Positions 8,520-18,767 of a DNA stretch of 64,000 bases are shown in pieces; position 1 is the first letter of the stretch, and each line of letters begins with the position of its first letter. Origin of the DNA: Prostheceraeus crozeri (lineage: Eukaryota; Platyhelminthes; Polycladida; Euryleptidae); the NCBI GenBank assembly GCA_907163375.1, contig CAJQUW010005278.1, forward strand, positions 1 through 64,000. Direction: 5' to 3'. The position numbers were made by a program, and so were the translations under genes. The notes under the pieces are model-generated. The model saw only the letters and a program-made list of their open reading frames with translations. It did no database searches and was not told the DNA's origin.

Positions 8520-11500
8520 TTATGCTAAGACGTCTCCTGAATGTGGTAGTGTGAGTTTAATTCTTTTGGGTGGTGGTATGTTTGTGTCAGGATGTCCATG
8601 TGGAAGAGATATGTTGTGTTCTAGCCAGCACCTCTTATCCTCCCATGCTGAAAGCGCCCGTTTCCTAAAAGTATGAGTTTTGATCTCATGCGACTTAGAT
8701 TTTAAGATTGTCATATTGACAAACGTTATATTTTTATTTCTATAGGCTTTCCTGAAATTCTTATGTTTCATGTTAGAGACCAATGATCTTGATATGCCTT
8801 TAGCGCGCTTAATGCTATCATCACTATCCTTTAATTTCATAGAATACATTTTAGGGCGGAGGAGAATCATTTCAGCTATCTCCTTCCCTGCTGTCTCATC
8901 CTTAAAGCAGCCAAGTTTTGCCTTATTTTTGATGGAGTATAGTGGATGATTAGCAGGATAATTTGATGTATCAAAATATCTTTCTAAAGATTTTCCTACT
9001 TCATTAAAATTTAAATCTTTTTGAGTGGTAATACCTAAAAAGAAACTATCTGTGTCACCACCCAACAAACGAACCTCTTTTACGAGAGGACACGGTTTTA
9101 GTATTTTATAGAAGAGTTGATACATTTCAAGCTTGGAGTAATCTAGAACAGCTTGACCAATATAGATGGGTTTGCACAACTCAACTTCAGATTTCATCAT
9201 TTTAATACCTACAAGATCCTCATCGATTATGTCTCTATCGATGAATAGAGGTGATGAGGTCAATTTGTGATACTTTTGATCATCATTAACTAGTTTGTAG
9301 TTTACGCGCTTTCTAACATCCTCCATCGTCTTACCAAATAGACTGTTGTTCTTATATTTATAAAAATCTTTTTCAAAATTATTTTGGGCTAGTGCACGTT
9401 TCTGACTGTTACTATCTATGTAGGGTTTGAGGAAGGCTTTCTGTCTAAATTTAATAATGCGGTGAACTCTTTTTAAAATCATGCCCATTTCTAAATAAAA
9501 TTTTAAGATGCTAAAGTGGACTAGATAGTTTTCCTTATCATATTGAGTGAGTAAAAGTTTGCGGCAAGGCTTATACTTGGGTTGTCCACATGATTCTAAA
9601 TCTTTATGAAATTGTTTCATAAAGTCGGAAAACATATCTTTACTCACTTCACCTGATTCGGGTGCGAGTGGAAAATCTACGGTTTTATGTTTAATATTAT
9701 TTGGATAGATTAGATCTATCTCAAAATAATATCCCCAATCACCTTCATCTGGAATTGCTAGTATGTTGGAAGGGTTGGAGAAATGTTGAATTTCACTATC
9801 ATCTAACCAGCTAAACTCAGAGTGAGGTAGCGGTTTGGATAATGAACTACCATACAAATTATTTTGGTCATAATACTTCAGATGAGTCTGGTCATTGCCT
9901 ACTATTTTTGATTTTAACCTATGTTTATTTACAAATGTGAGACCACCGCGAATTCCTCGCTCAAATAAATTATACATCTCTGGATCTTGTAAGAGATGAA
10001 TGGTCTCACCAGTCATTTTAAAAGCAGACTTAAATGACATGGCTGGCAGACTGACAAAGTGGACGGGATCTAACTTATCTTCTTCTAATGCCACTCGTCG
10101 AAACTCCTGAAATACATCAGCCAGCAAAAATACATCTAACTTAAGGTAGGCAATCATATATTCACCAAATGTATGGCAGTCAAATTTTATCCATGCATCT
10201 TGTGCATGATCATAATCTTCGGTCTTACATTCTGCGCCGGTCAAATCATTTTTAAATTTATCTATGGGCGGAAGAGAAGTCTCGCCGAGTTTACTAATTG
10301 CATCAAAATATGCATATGGAAAGACTCCTTTCCGTGTGATGACTTCATCGGTTAGATTTGGATATTGTTTCTTAAGATTTTGTGTTAGTGGAAGAGACTT
10401 TAGATTTTGCACGAGAGAGGCCAGTGATGCAGTCATAAATTGGTAGGAATCTAAAAATTTTATATCAAAATAGACCGTCTTATTTTCTTTAGTTTTATCG
10501 ACAGGCACTTTTGCTGTCATGGCCATAAACTTCTCTCTCGTTTGTGCTATTACATCAAGCTTCCACTCTTTCATTTGACCTAAACCTCCTTTTATTATCA
10601 TATGGCTGTCGTAGCCCTTGAAATTATGGAAAATGACGGGTAATGTACGCCGCTTCATCCTCAGCGAAAAATTACATTTTGAACAGAGTGCGTTTCTAAA
10701 TTTACCAGTGATGTGGTCATGGTCGCGCACTTTCTTAATCTTATCATCGTCAAATGTTTTCCTACATTTGGGGCAAACGTTGCAACTATCAAATTTTGCT
10801 TGATCATCTGCTGTCATATGCAATGATCTGCGATAGAGTTCACCATCATACTTTTGTTGAAATTTTACAGCCTGTTCGAGGAATTGTAGGAATTGGTAAA
10901 TACAATCCTCACCTTGCCAGACGTGCATTTTATTTTTTCTATTTTGGAAATGGTCATGCCATACTTCATAGCAGGAAATGGCTGCTGGTCGATGGATGTT
11001 ATCATCGATATAACATTCGATGTCAGCATAGATGACACGAAGAGGACTTAGTTCATCGCCATTCTCTCTATATGAAAACTCCTTATCTTTGGGCATGCGT
11101 TCCATTTGCAGTTTACCTCGCTTACACCACTCATAATGAGTTTCAAATTTGTTTTTACTCCTAAAGTTCCGAATGCATCTGTCACAGTAATAAATCTCTG
11201 ATGAGGTAGAATTTCTTAAGTGGTGGTATAAGCGAGAGATTTTGGGAATGCCGCAGTAGTGCCATTCCTCACTATCATCCTGTCTTACTAATAAAAGGTT
11301 GACAACATGGTCATAACAACTCGAACGCGAGTTGTAGCGCACACCCTTCAATCCCTTTTCCCAAACATGGAGAACTATTTTAATGTTGTTCAATTTTTCA
11401 AATTTTTCTATATCTTTAATTTTCATATCGTCACTATTACAGTCATCGAAGTTTAATTCATTCTCCCACTGCCTATAGCTATATGTACGATTTCGATTCG

Positions 11501-12320
11501 CATTGATGTCATTATAGTGGAGAATGGAGAGGACAGCATATTTAAAACATTGCGATTCGCAATCGACATTGATGACTGCTGTTTTGTTTTTTATATTTTT
11601 TGGAAGTTTAAAGGAGCCTCGACCACTATGATTTCCTAATAAACTGATTTTAAATAAGGCGGACTCAATGCCGTCAAAAATGAGACCGCTATCGCGCTCG
11701 TTAAATTTATCAATATTTAATTTTAATCCTTGGATGTGAAAATTTATCCAAGACTCATAGTCTACAACCTCGGTTGCAGGAGAGGAGGGTATGTGAAACT
11801 CTAACCTCTCTATTATTTGTCCAGTATGGTGGTCGATTTTTACATATTTTATTTTAAGATAGATGAGCGCCTTCATCCTAAAATTGTCTAAATTGTTGAA
11901 GAGCGCTTCTATCAATGATGAATTTTGATGAAACCATTCCTCAAAGTTAGTAATGGTTTCTGAGGAGTCCATCTGGTAGTTCCTCACTAAATTATTTATG
12001 GACACCTCAGTGAGTCGGATAGAGGAGGTACCGTTGGTGTAGGTATCGTTCGTGTGTGTATGTTGAAGTCTGTGCGAAGATAGTTCAAAACGTGTCTCGA
12101 AAGACTGAATGCATAAATCGCAAGAAAAGGAGACATCGTTAACAGAATCATCCCTACCTTCGGAGATTGATGCCGGCTTAGGTCGACAAACACCTCGCTT
12201 GATGTGTCGGGTGAGATCCCATTTCCTCGTGAAGATGTGCCCACAGTCAGCACATTCCCACTCGTTGCCATATCGCGACAGTTCTGAGCTGGAACTCGCA
12301 TCACCTGAAAGAGAAATCAT
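8520..12320 (-). CDS. Protein-primed DNA polymerase B
   Basis: This replicative polymerase is about 1267 aa from the ATG at 12320. A longer numbering from the upstream codon at 12338 is used here. C2H2-like fingers lie at 28-51 and 73-95, and a third at 384-405. A Cys/His module lies at about 257-370 (C264 in CFKYAVLS, H344 or H360). The 3'-5' exonuclease has ExoI Y437-ADIE, ExoII NFKGYD at 572-577 and ExoIII Y731-LKLD. An endonuclease VII-like Cys4/His cluster sits at 522-557 (CPKC, VRDHDHITG, CSKCN). Polymerase motifs are A DQNNLYG 824-830, B KNNSLFG 996-1002 and C DTDS 1095-1098. Upstream, minus-strand TATA at 12598-12607 and a GTAAGT directly after an ATG near 12500 suggest a tiny first exon. 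The frame is intact. Confidence 0.95.
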   Translation of the reverse strand: MISLSGDASSSSELSRYGNEWECADCGHIFTRKWDLTRHIKRGVCRPKPASISEGRDDSVNDVSFSCDLCIQSFETRFELSSHRLQHTHTNDTYTNGTSSIRLTEVSINNLVRNYQMDSSETITNFEEWFHQNSSLIEALFNNLDNFRMKALIYLKIKYVKIDHHTGQIIERLEFHIPSSPATEVVDYESWINFHIQGLKLNIDKFNERDSGLIFDGIESALFKISLLGNHSGRGSFKLPKNIKNKTAVINVDCESQCFKYAVLSILHYNDINANRNRTYSYRQWENELNFDDCNSDDMKIKDIEKFEKLNNIKIVLHVWEKGLKGVRYNSRSSCYDHVVNLLLVRQDDSEEWHYCGIPKISRLYHHLRNSTSSEIYYCDRCIRNFRSKNKFETHYEWCKRGKLQMERMPKDKEFSYRENGDELSPLRVIYADIECYIDDNIHRPAAISCYEVWHDHFQNRKNKMHVWQGEDCIYQFLQFLEQAVKFQQKYDGELYRRSLHMTADDQAKFDSCNVCPKCRKTFDDDKIKKVRDHDHITGKFRNALCSKCNFSLRMKRRTLPVIFHNFKGYDSHMIIKGGLGQMKEWKLDVIAQTREKFMAMTAKVPVDKTKENKTVYFDIKFLDSYQFMTASLASLVQNLKSLPLTQNLKKQYPNLTDEVITRKGVFPYAYFDAISKLGETSLPPIDKFKNDLTGAECKTEDYDHAQDAWIKFDCHTFGEYMIAYLKLDVFLLADVFQEFRRVALEEDKLDPVHFVSLPAMSFKSAFKMTGETIHLLQDPEMYNLFERGIRGGLTFVNKHRLKSKIVGNDQTHLKYYDQNNLYGSSLSKPLPHSEFSWLDDSEIQHFSNPSNILAIPDEGDWGYYFEIDLIYPNNIKHKTVDFPLAPESGEVSKDMFSDFMKQFHKDLESCGQPKYKPCRKLLLTQYDKENYLVHFSILKFYLEMGMILKRVHRIIKFRQKAFLKPYIDSNSQKRALAQNNFEKDFYKYKNNSLFGKTMEDVRKRVNYKLVNDDQKYHKLTSSPLFIDRDIIDEDLVGIKMMKSEVELCKPIYIGQAVLDYSKLEMYQLFYKILKPCPLVKEVRLLGGDTDSFFLGITTQKDLNFNEVGKSLERYFDTSNYPANHPLYSIKNKAKLGCFKDETAGKEIAEMILLRPKMYSMKLKDSDDSIKRAKGISRSLVSNMKHKNFRKAYRNKNITFVNMTILKSKSHEIKTHTFRKRALSAWEDKRCWLEHNISLPHGHPDTNIPPPKRIKLTLPHSGDVLA

Positions 12321-12719
12321 TCTATCATCTCTGTTCAAGCCTCAGTGTAGTGTTACAACCTACCTTGACTCAATAACTCTAAACTTTCCTCGAGAAGAGA
12401 GGGCGTTGGTGATGAAGTTGATGCCTGAAATTGAGGAAGATGCTATTAGTTACACGTTTGAGGGAGATGAGAGAGGAAATCTTTAACTTACCATTTTAAT
12501 GAAATATGATCAGACAGAATAATAGTCAAAGAGAGAGATCGTGCGTTCGTCACTTGTATGATTCACAGATTAAATGAAATGACATGAATGTCACTTTGCT
12601 TATATACTTTCATTCTCTTCATTCATTGGATGTTCATTCTGATTGGCTGCTTGTGTATACTTTAGAATTAGAAAAATGTTAAAGTTATCATTATTCAAAG
12701 TCAGCATTTCAAAGACAAC
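12321..12719. promoter_or_regulatory. Divergent promoter of polymerase and 12720 gene
   Basis: The 0.4-kb gap between divergent starts has GTATATAAGC on the minus strand at 12598-12607, a good TATA box for the polymerase. ATTGG (CCAAT-type) elements lie near 12627 and 12638. TGTATAC near 12653 could serve the plus-strand gene. Short AT-rich stretches surround them. Function is inferred from position. Confidence 0.5.
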
Positions 12720-13157
12720 ATGACAAGTCCTCCAACAACACCAAATACCGCATTGGAGTTCTCCTCTCCATGCACATCAGCAAAGGTGCTCGTTACACCA
12801 AATGCACCAAGAAAGGCGAAGGTGGAGAAGACATACAATCTGGACAATATACGAAAGTTATCATTATCGGAGGATGATGAAGAGGAGTTGCCCGACCTAA
12901 CAGGCATACGGTGGAAATATTTACAATATGATGCCGAAGGGGTGATGGAGATGACCAGCAAGTCGCACTTGCATCAAATATGGGAGTGGCACACCCCTAA
13001 CTCCCAACCGCGAACCGAGGCGGAGTGGGCGTACATTGAGAAAGTGAGGGACGCTGCAGAAGAACGTTTAAAGCAGCTCAACTGTTTTTGTGATCTATGT
13101 GAAGTCAGACTCTGGGACGATATTGACGATGAAGACCTTTTAAAATACATGCCATAA
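12720..13157 (+). CDS. Small acidic protein with C-terminal CxxC
   Basis: This 145-aa ORF is divergent from the polymerase. The N-terminus is Pro/Thr/Ser-rich and disordered, followed by a KTYNLDNIRKLSLSEDDEEE stretch. A folded half follows (IRWKYLQYD, HQIWEWHTP, EAEWAYIEKVRDAAEERL). The end has CFCDLCEVRLWDD, a possible metal knuckle. The stop TAA is part of an AATAAA, as in other genes of this element. No family is recognised; it is probably an early or accessory gene. Confidence 0.6.
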   Translation: MTSPPTTPNTALEFSSPCTSAKVLVTPNAPRKAKVEKTYNLDNIRKLSLSEDDEEELPDLTGIRWKYLQYDAEGVMEMTSKSHLHQIWEWHTPNSQPRTEAEWAYIEKVRDAAEERLKQLNCFCDLCEVRLWDDIDDEDLLKYMP

Positions 13158-13357
13158 TAAATGTTTATTTCGTATTATCTTTGCTTTCATACTGACTTAC
13201 TTGAATGGGGCTTTAGTGAATAATTTAACCATGTATACTTTTTCATTTGGAAATAGTAGCACGCTTAGTTTAACTTGCAAATCTTATAACATTTCATATG
13301 GGTGATAATGGTAGATGAAATAGTGTTAAATAAAATTAAGATAGCTTACATGATTCT

Positions 13358-13885
13358 GGGATAGCAATCGACTGCGATCCATGTGTAAAGAGCTTGTTAG
13401 ACTATGGAAGAGAGAAGTGTGTTATGTTGCGTGTGGCGCGTGAGTGTCCTCCCTTTCATTCCATTCATCAATTCGTCTCATTGATAGAGATAGGTAGAAC
13501 TCATGTCTCTCATAACGTATGCAATGGAAAGTTTTAGGCAACCTTCGACAGTTGGCTAAATGTCGCCCTGGCGCGAATGCATACTACGTTGAGACAGAGG
13601 CAATCACTTGCAAACATGACGCAGAGAGGTTTAACAAGATTGACCATTGCCGAATGTCCCTTGCGGTATACATAGCTACGGGTTTCACCGCCGCCCTTTA
13701 CAGGAACGCCCGTCGAAAGGAAGTATTACACCGAACTTCATTTGCAACGTTCAAGTTGACTGATAGCAGATTCAACTTAATGATAGTATTCGCCAGTCCG
13801 AAGACTGCCCAGGGCAAACCGCGTGGAGGTTCTATCATGTCTTGCCCCATGGTGGCCCTTAAGAGAGCCAATGGTTCGTTCTCGG
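13358..13885. repeat. 0.53-kb cassette repeat, copy 1
   Basis: This is the first of three copies of a block that alternates with small minus-strand ORFs. It is about 98 percent identical by eye to 14255-14782, at an offset of exactly 897 bases. It contains an open plus-strand frame from 13519 (QWKVLGNLRQLAKC and onward) that stays open in the second copy. The few differences seen are partly synonymous, but too few to prove coding. The rest may be spacer or promoter sequence. Confidence 0.8.
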
Positions 13886-13909
13886 TGTCAATGGTGTCAA
13901 TTAAGTTGA

Positions 13910-14161
13910 CTATTGGCTGGAATAGTCAATGGGTATGACGGTTAGGTTGTCATAGACCCTATACCGCCTAGTTCGTGCTGGTGCATCTGGCACCTTTCGG
14001 ATGCGAGTGGTATTCGGAGTCCACACCTCATCCGTCCAAATGATCCTCTTGATCTTCCCCTTCTTCTCATCCTCATCCCACTCGTCGAGGATGACGAACT
14101 CGGGAATGGCGTTGTCTTCATCGATGAAGACGGGAATGTTGTCGGCAGATGTGGCTTCCAT
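13910..14161 (-). CDS. Small accessory ORF between cassette repeats
   Basis: This 83-aa ORF starts at the ATG at 14161, with a minus-strand TATA box (CTATATAAGC, near 14201-14210) about 45 bases upstream. The protein is acidic in its first half (FIDEDNAIPEFVILDEWDED) and basic in its second (IKRIIWTDE, RTRRYRVYD). No family is recognised. It is bracketed by cassette repeat copies 1 and 2. Confidence 0.5.
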   Translation of the reverse strand: MEATSADNIPVFIDEDNAIPEFVILDEWDEDEKKGKIKRIIWTDEVWTPNTTRIRKVPDAPARTRRYRVYDNLTVIPIDYSSQ

Positions 14162-14199
14162 CGTGACTTCAAATTGAATGAGAAGCACTACAATCTTCT

Positions 14200-14211
14200 G
14201 GCTTATATAGG
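14200..14211 (-). promoter_or_regulatory. TATA box of 14161 ORF
   Basis: CTATATAAGC on the minus strand lies about 45 bases before the ATG, matching the spacing and sequence of the polymerase TATA box at 12598. Confidence 0.55.
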
Positions 14212-14254
14212 GTTTTCAACAATGAATTGCTCAACAGCGAATCAGAATGCTTCA

Positions 14255-14782
14255 GGGATAGCAATCGACTGCGATCCATGTGTAAAGAGCTTGTTAGACT
14301 ACGGAAGAGAGAAGTGTGTTATGTTGCGTGTGGCGCGTGAGTATCCTCCCTTTCATTCCATTCATCAATTCGTCTCATTGATAGAGACAGGTAGAACTCA
14401 TGGCTCTCATAACGTATGCAATGGAAAGTTTTAGGCAACCTTCGACAGTTGGCTAAATGTCGCCCTGGCGCGAATGCATACTACGTTGAGACAGAGGCAA
14501 TCACTTGCAAACATGACGCAGAGAGGTTTAACAAGATTGACCATTGCCGAATGTCCCTTGCGGTATACATAGCTACGGGTTTCACCGCCGCCCTTTACAG
14601 GAACGCCCGTCGAAAGGAAGTATTACACCGAACTTCATTTGCAACGTTCAAGTTGACTGATAGCAGATTCAACTTAATGATAGTATTCGCCAGTCCGAAG
14701 ACTGCCCAGGGCAAACCGCGAGGAGGTTCTATCATGTCTTGCCCCATGGTGGCCCTTAAGAGAGCCGATGGTTCATTCTCGG
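14255..14782. repeat. 0.53-kb cassette repeat, copy 2
   Basis: This is the second copy, offset 897 bases from copy 1 and near identical. The plus-strand frame starting at 14416 is preserved. It separates the 13910-14161 and 14796-15062 ORFs. Confidence 0.85.
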
Positions 14783-14795
14783 GAGTAACGTCATC

Positions 14796-15062
14796 TTACA
14801 CCCTACCAATTCTGCTAAGAGAGTCAAAGACTCTCTCTTTGGTAGCACTGTCGACTTCCACACTAACTGGTACATGGCTAAAAAGTGGAATGTAGCGCCA
14901 TTCCGTTGGATTGACAGCAGTTGCTGTCATCGGATTGCCAATCCGAGCAAGATTATTAAAAACTCTGTCTTGCTCCTCTATTCTAGCAAATTCATTAAAT
15001 AAATTTCGCGGCCTTAACTGCGGTCCGCGAGGAGAGTTGACTGCAGCGTTAGGTGTCTCCAT
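14796..15062 (-). CDS. Small accessory ORF with RVFxxLxRIG repeat
   Basis: This 88-aa ORF starts at the ATG at 15062. A minus-strand TATA box (GGGTATATAAACC, 15093-15104) lies about 35 bases upstream. The motif RVFNNLARIG recurs near the C-terminus as RVFDSLSRIG, an internal duplication of a short helix. No family is recognised. It sits between cassette repeat copies 2 and 3. Confidence 0.5.
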   Translation of the reverse strand: METPNAAVNSPRGPQLRPRNLFNEFARIEEQDRVFNNLARIGNPMTATAVNPTEWRYIPLFSHVPVSVEVDSATKERVFDSLSRIGRV

Positions 15063-15092
15063 GATTGAAATGAAATGAAATGAGAGGTAGTG

Positions 15093-15104
15093 GTTTATAT
15101 ACCC
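15093..15104 (-). promoter_or_regulatory. TATA box of 15062 ORF
   Basis: GGTATATAAACC on the minus strand lies about 35 bases before the ATG. It has the same arrangement as the neighbouring cassette. Confidence 0.6.
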
Positions 15105-15116
15105 CTCTAATGTGAC

Positions 15117-15258
15117 GCAACGTTCAAGTTGACTGATAGCAGATTCAACTTAATGATAGTATTCGCCAGTCCGAAGACTGCCCAGGGCAAACCGCGTGGA
15201 GGTTCTATCATGTCTTGCCCCTAGGTGGCCCTTAAGAGAGCCGATGGTTCATTCTCGG
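15117..15258. repeat. Cassette repeat, partial copy 3
   Basis: These 142 bases match the 3' end of copies 1 and 2 (14641-14782) almost perfectly. The copy abuts the third minus-strand gene of the array. Confidence 0.85.
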
Positions 15259-15280
15259 GATAATTGAAGGACTATGGGAC

Positions 15281-16616
15281 TCAAGCTTGCCGCTTCGCCT
15301 CCGGCTCGTTGACGGAAGCAGGTGGGCGCTTCTCTTTGATATCTGTAAAGAAAGAAGTTGTTAGTTATTATCTTGAACTCTAAGTTACTTGTTTTAAACT
15401 TACAGATCTTCTCAGGACGTGGCTCGAACAGGAATCCTGTGATCGCCTCCTTGTGGTCGAATGTAAAGTGAAGGCATTCGATACCTTTTTTAGCCCTGCT
15501 ATAACACATCTCGTCTCTGCCACGTTCACAGAGGAGCGGTCTTGCGGGCACACGTCCTTTCTTGTCAAGGGGAATGTGGAGGCGACTTGATCGTCGAGTA
15601 CTGCTACTCATCACTTGCTGGTGCAGCTCCTGATTAGTCGCCACCACCTTCCCCAACTGCTTTCGCAGCCCTTCCACCTCCTCCCTCATCTTTCTTAACT
15701 CCTTCTCCTGACTCTCTCTCTCGATGAGGAGCTGCTCTTCTTTAGCCTTACTAGCGAGGTGCGAGAACCTCTCGCGATCGAGCTCTCCTTCTTTCTCAAA
15801 AAGACTAGCTTGAGTCTTCTTGAGCTCCTGAGTGACTCGCGAGAGGTTCTCGGAACTCGCTTTATAGAAGAAACAGTCCCTCTTCCACACCTCCAACTCA
15901 TTCTTCAGCTTGTCATAGTTATCAACCAGTGGTGGGCGCATAATGAAGTTGCGACATTGAGCCGCAATCCCACCACTGCTTGATAACTTAGCCGGCTGCA
16001 CCTCGCTATCGAGGTCAACGTCCCTCACCGCCTCTACCTCGCTATCGAGGTAGACACTCTCGACTAGGTCAACCTTCGTCGAGCCTTTATCCTCCTCCTC
16101 TTCCTCACTGTCGCTGCTACTTGTAGCCGACTCATCGCTAGAGGAGGAGGAGGAGGATTTACTCGACTTCGGAGAAGACTCAATCGGAGTGGGTGAGAGA
16201 GCCTTTGCTGGCACGCTAGAAGATGGAGCCTCTGCTGACGTGATAGACTCGACAGCAGACTGAGTCTCTAGAATCGGGGTGGGCGAGAGAGCCTTTGCTG
16301 GTGCACAAGATGAGGGAGGCTTTGCTGACGTGATAGCCTCGATAGCACACTGAGTCTCCAGAGCTTTCAACTCTGAGCTGAAGAGACTTTGCTTCGCCTC
16401 CTCAGTCAGCTCTGGTTGACTGCAGCTGCTGTGCTTCGCATGCCACTCCGGTAGCGTCTCGACAAGGCGAGATGCATTATGGCTGCTACAAAAGTATCGA
16501 ATGCCCCCTACCATTCGCTTATGTGCACAAGAATGCTTCTTAAAGGCATCGCTACGAAAAATCTTTGAACAGACGCAAAGCTTAAAAGCCGTCTTTGCAT
16601 TGTTGTAGTTAACCAT
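15281..16616 (-). CDS. Zinc-knuckle, acidic and coiled-coil protein with an intron
   Basis: From the ATG at 16616 the protein begins with Cys/His-rich sequence (CVCSKIF, KKHSCAHK, RYFCSSH), possibly a zinc-binding fold. It continues through repeated Ala/Pro/Ser segments and a Ser/Glu-rich acidic stretch to a coiled coil of about 120 residues (from NYDKLKNELEVW to TNQELHQQV). A GTAAGT donor and TTTCTTTACAG acceptor delimit a 61-base intron at 15343-15403; the reading continues to a stop at 15281. An acceptor (CACTTCAG) lies just before the ATG, so an upstream leader exon is likely. No family is recognised; a scaffold or regulatory role is a guess. It is the last gene before the right end. Confidence 0.6.
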
Positions 16617-17557
16617 TTTCTGAAGTGAAAAGGGGAAAACAATGATTATAATTCCGTAAACGTTTGATAGCAAACGATTGATTCCTAGTTTATAAAAACG
16701 GAAAAGAATGATTTTACACTTAGTGAGGAATGATAGATTTGAGTGTAGTGAGTGGCACTAGATCCCGTCGACAGCCCGAAGGCCTTGTACTGATCACTAG
16801 GGAAGTGAGAGATCTTCCCCGATACCCGCTCTTTACAGCTGAAGACATCATTGTCACTGCCCCGAAATGGTAACAGGAACGCCGAGTCAAAGGTAGTGAT
16901 CAGTAGCTGGGATCCAACCCCTCAAAGCTGCCTTAGACTTAGTTACATTTCAAATCTGATAGCAGATTTGAACTCAGCATACTTGAAAACCTTAGTCTAC
17001 ATGTTAAAACTTTGAAAAAACTGAAAATTAAGAATTTTTAAAAAATTCCGCATTTTACTACTCATACTACTTTTAAAAAATTTTATCAGTAGTAAAGACA
17101 CTATCAAACTCTATCACACAAACTTTGAAGTAAGAAGATAGCTTGCCTACTTCAAAAGATAGAGTCCTTTGCAACCCGATATCGGGAGCTCAGAGCGACG
17201 ACCGTCGCTTACCTCGTCTTTCGATGAAGTGATCAGACTTGCGTTGTCGGGGGTTTATATATGCTCGGAAGAAAACTTAAAATGGCTCTATCTCCGAAAG
17301 TATTCATCGTAGCGACATGCGGTTTGTTGCAAACGATTTGTCTCATCATTCTCTATCATATGACACCTCAACCATTCTCATATGACCACGGGAAGTTGGT
17401 GTGTCAGCACATGACCATGTAACATGCCACAAGTGAAAAAATTCCTAAGTGTGGGAGCTCCAGTGTGGTGAAAATTTTGAAAAATTTAAAACTTCCGAAT
17501 TTTGACCTGGGACCTTTACCAAAACATTTTTCATCAAATTTCGCTGACATCCCCCCC
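16617..17557. promoter_or_regulatory. Gene-free leader and promoter region, Polinton 1
   Basis: On the minus strand a TATA box (GCATATATAAACC, about 17253-17265) is followed by a leader whose AAGACGAG is joined to a GTAAGC donor at 17211-17212. The matching acceptor is just upstream of the ATG at 16616, giving a plausible intron of about 0.59 kb. A nearer TATA-like TTTTTATAAAC lies around 16690. The rest (16740-17200) has short repeated TGATCAGTA or TGATCACTA strings and AT-rich sequence. Confidence 0.45.
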
Positions 17558-18767
17558 CCTCTGGACAGCTTGCTTCGATCTTGGCTTCTAGTGGACGGAT
17601 TTTGTCGAGTGAGGTGTCATTTGAAAGCTAAGAGTGAGACAAATTCACTGAAACAAACGGCTTGTTCCTATCTGTCTTCGTTTACATGTGAGACGCCATT
17701 TAAGATTTTAGGTCGGAGCTCACCTGAAAAAATCCTAAGTGTCAGAGTGACTTTGTATGGGAAAAATTAAAAATTTTCCAAAGTGTGGAATTTCGACCTG
17801 GGACCTTTACCAAAGTTTGTTTCATCAAATTTCGCTGACCCCCCCCCTTTGTTCTAACTTTGGTTCTAGTGGACGGATTTTGTTCGTTCGAGTTGCATTG
17901 GAAAGAGGATGAAACACTGCTCGACCGTATTTTTCGTTGCGAGTCAATCGGAGCAGCCGTTCAAAAGTTAGAGCGGTTACAAGATTTTAGGTCGGAGCTC
18001 ACCTGAAAAAATCCTAAGTGTCAGAGTGACTTTGTATGGGAAAAATTAAAAATTTTCCAAAGTGTGGAATTTCGACCTGGGACCTTTACCAAAGTTTGTT
18101 TCATCAAATTTCGCTGACCCCCCCCTTTGTTCTAACTTTGGTTCTAGTGGACGGATTTTGTTCGTTCGAGTTGCATTGGAAAGAGGATGAAACACTGCTC
18201 GACCGCATTTTTCGTTGCGAGTCAATCGGAGCAGCCGTTCAAAAGTTAGAGCGGTTACAAGATTTTAGGTCGGAGCTCACTCTGACACTTAGGATTTTTT
18301 CAGGTGAGCTCCGACCTAAAATCTTGTAACCGCTCTAACTTTTGAACGGCTGCTCCGATTGACTCGCAACGAAAAATGCGGTCGAGCAGTGTTTCATCCT
18401 CTTTCCAATGCAACTCGAACGAACAAAATCCGTCCACTAGAACCAAAGTTAGAACAAAGGGGGGGGGTCAGCGAAATTTGATGAAACAAACTTTGGTAAA
18501 GGTCCCAGGTCGAAATTCCACACTTTGGAAAATTTTTAATTTTTCCCATACAAAGTCACTCTGACACTTAGGATTTTTTCAGGTGATCTCCGACCTAAAA
18601 TCTTAAATGGCGTCTCACATGTAAACGAAGACAGATAGGAACAAGCCGTTTGTTTCAGTGAATTTGTCTCACTCTTAGCTTTCAAATGACACCTCACTCG
18701 ACAAAATCCGTCCACTAGAAGCCAAGATCGAAGCAAGCTGTCCAGAGGGGGGGGGACGTCAGCGAAA
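17558..18767. repeat. Large foldback with internal direct repeats
   Basis: The left arm (17558-18283) holds one unit A and two tandem units B of about 279 bases. The right arm (about 18301-18767) is the reverse complement of one B followed by A, around a centre near 18292. Each unit carries a C/G tract next to CAGCGAAATTTGATG or its complement, and the string GTCCACTAGAA or its complement. The arms would form a near-perfect hairpin of several hundred bases. It lies just inside the presumed right end of Polinton 1. Confidence 0.85.

Noticed and set aside
10173-11035. Several plus-strand frames across the polymerase
   Set aside because: They oppose an intact polymerase with all motifs and have no features of their own.
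17465-18736. Repeated 97-101-codon frames in the foldback
   Set aside because: They are mirror copies of the repeat units; no sign of selection on protein.
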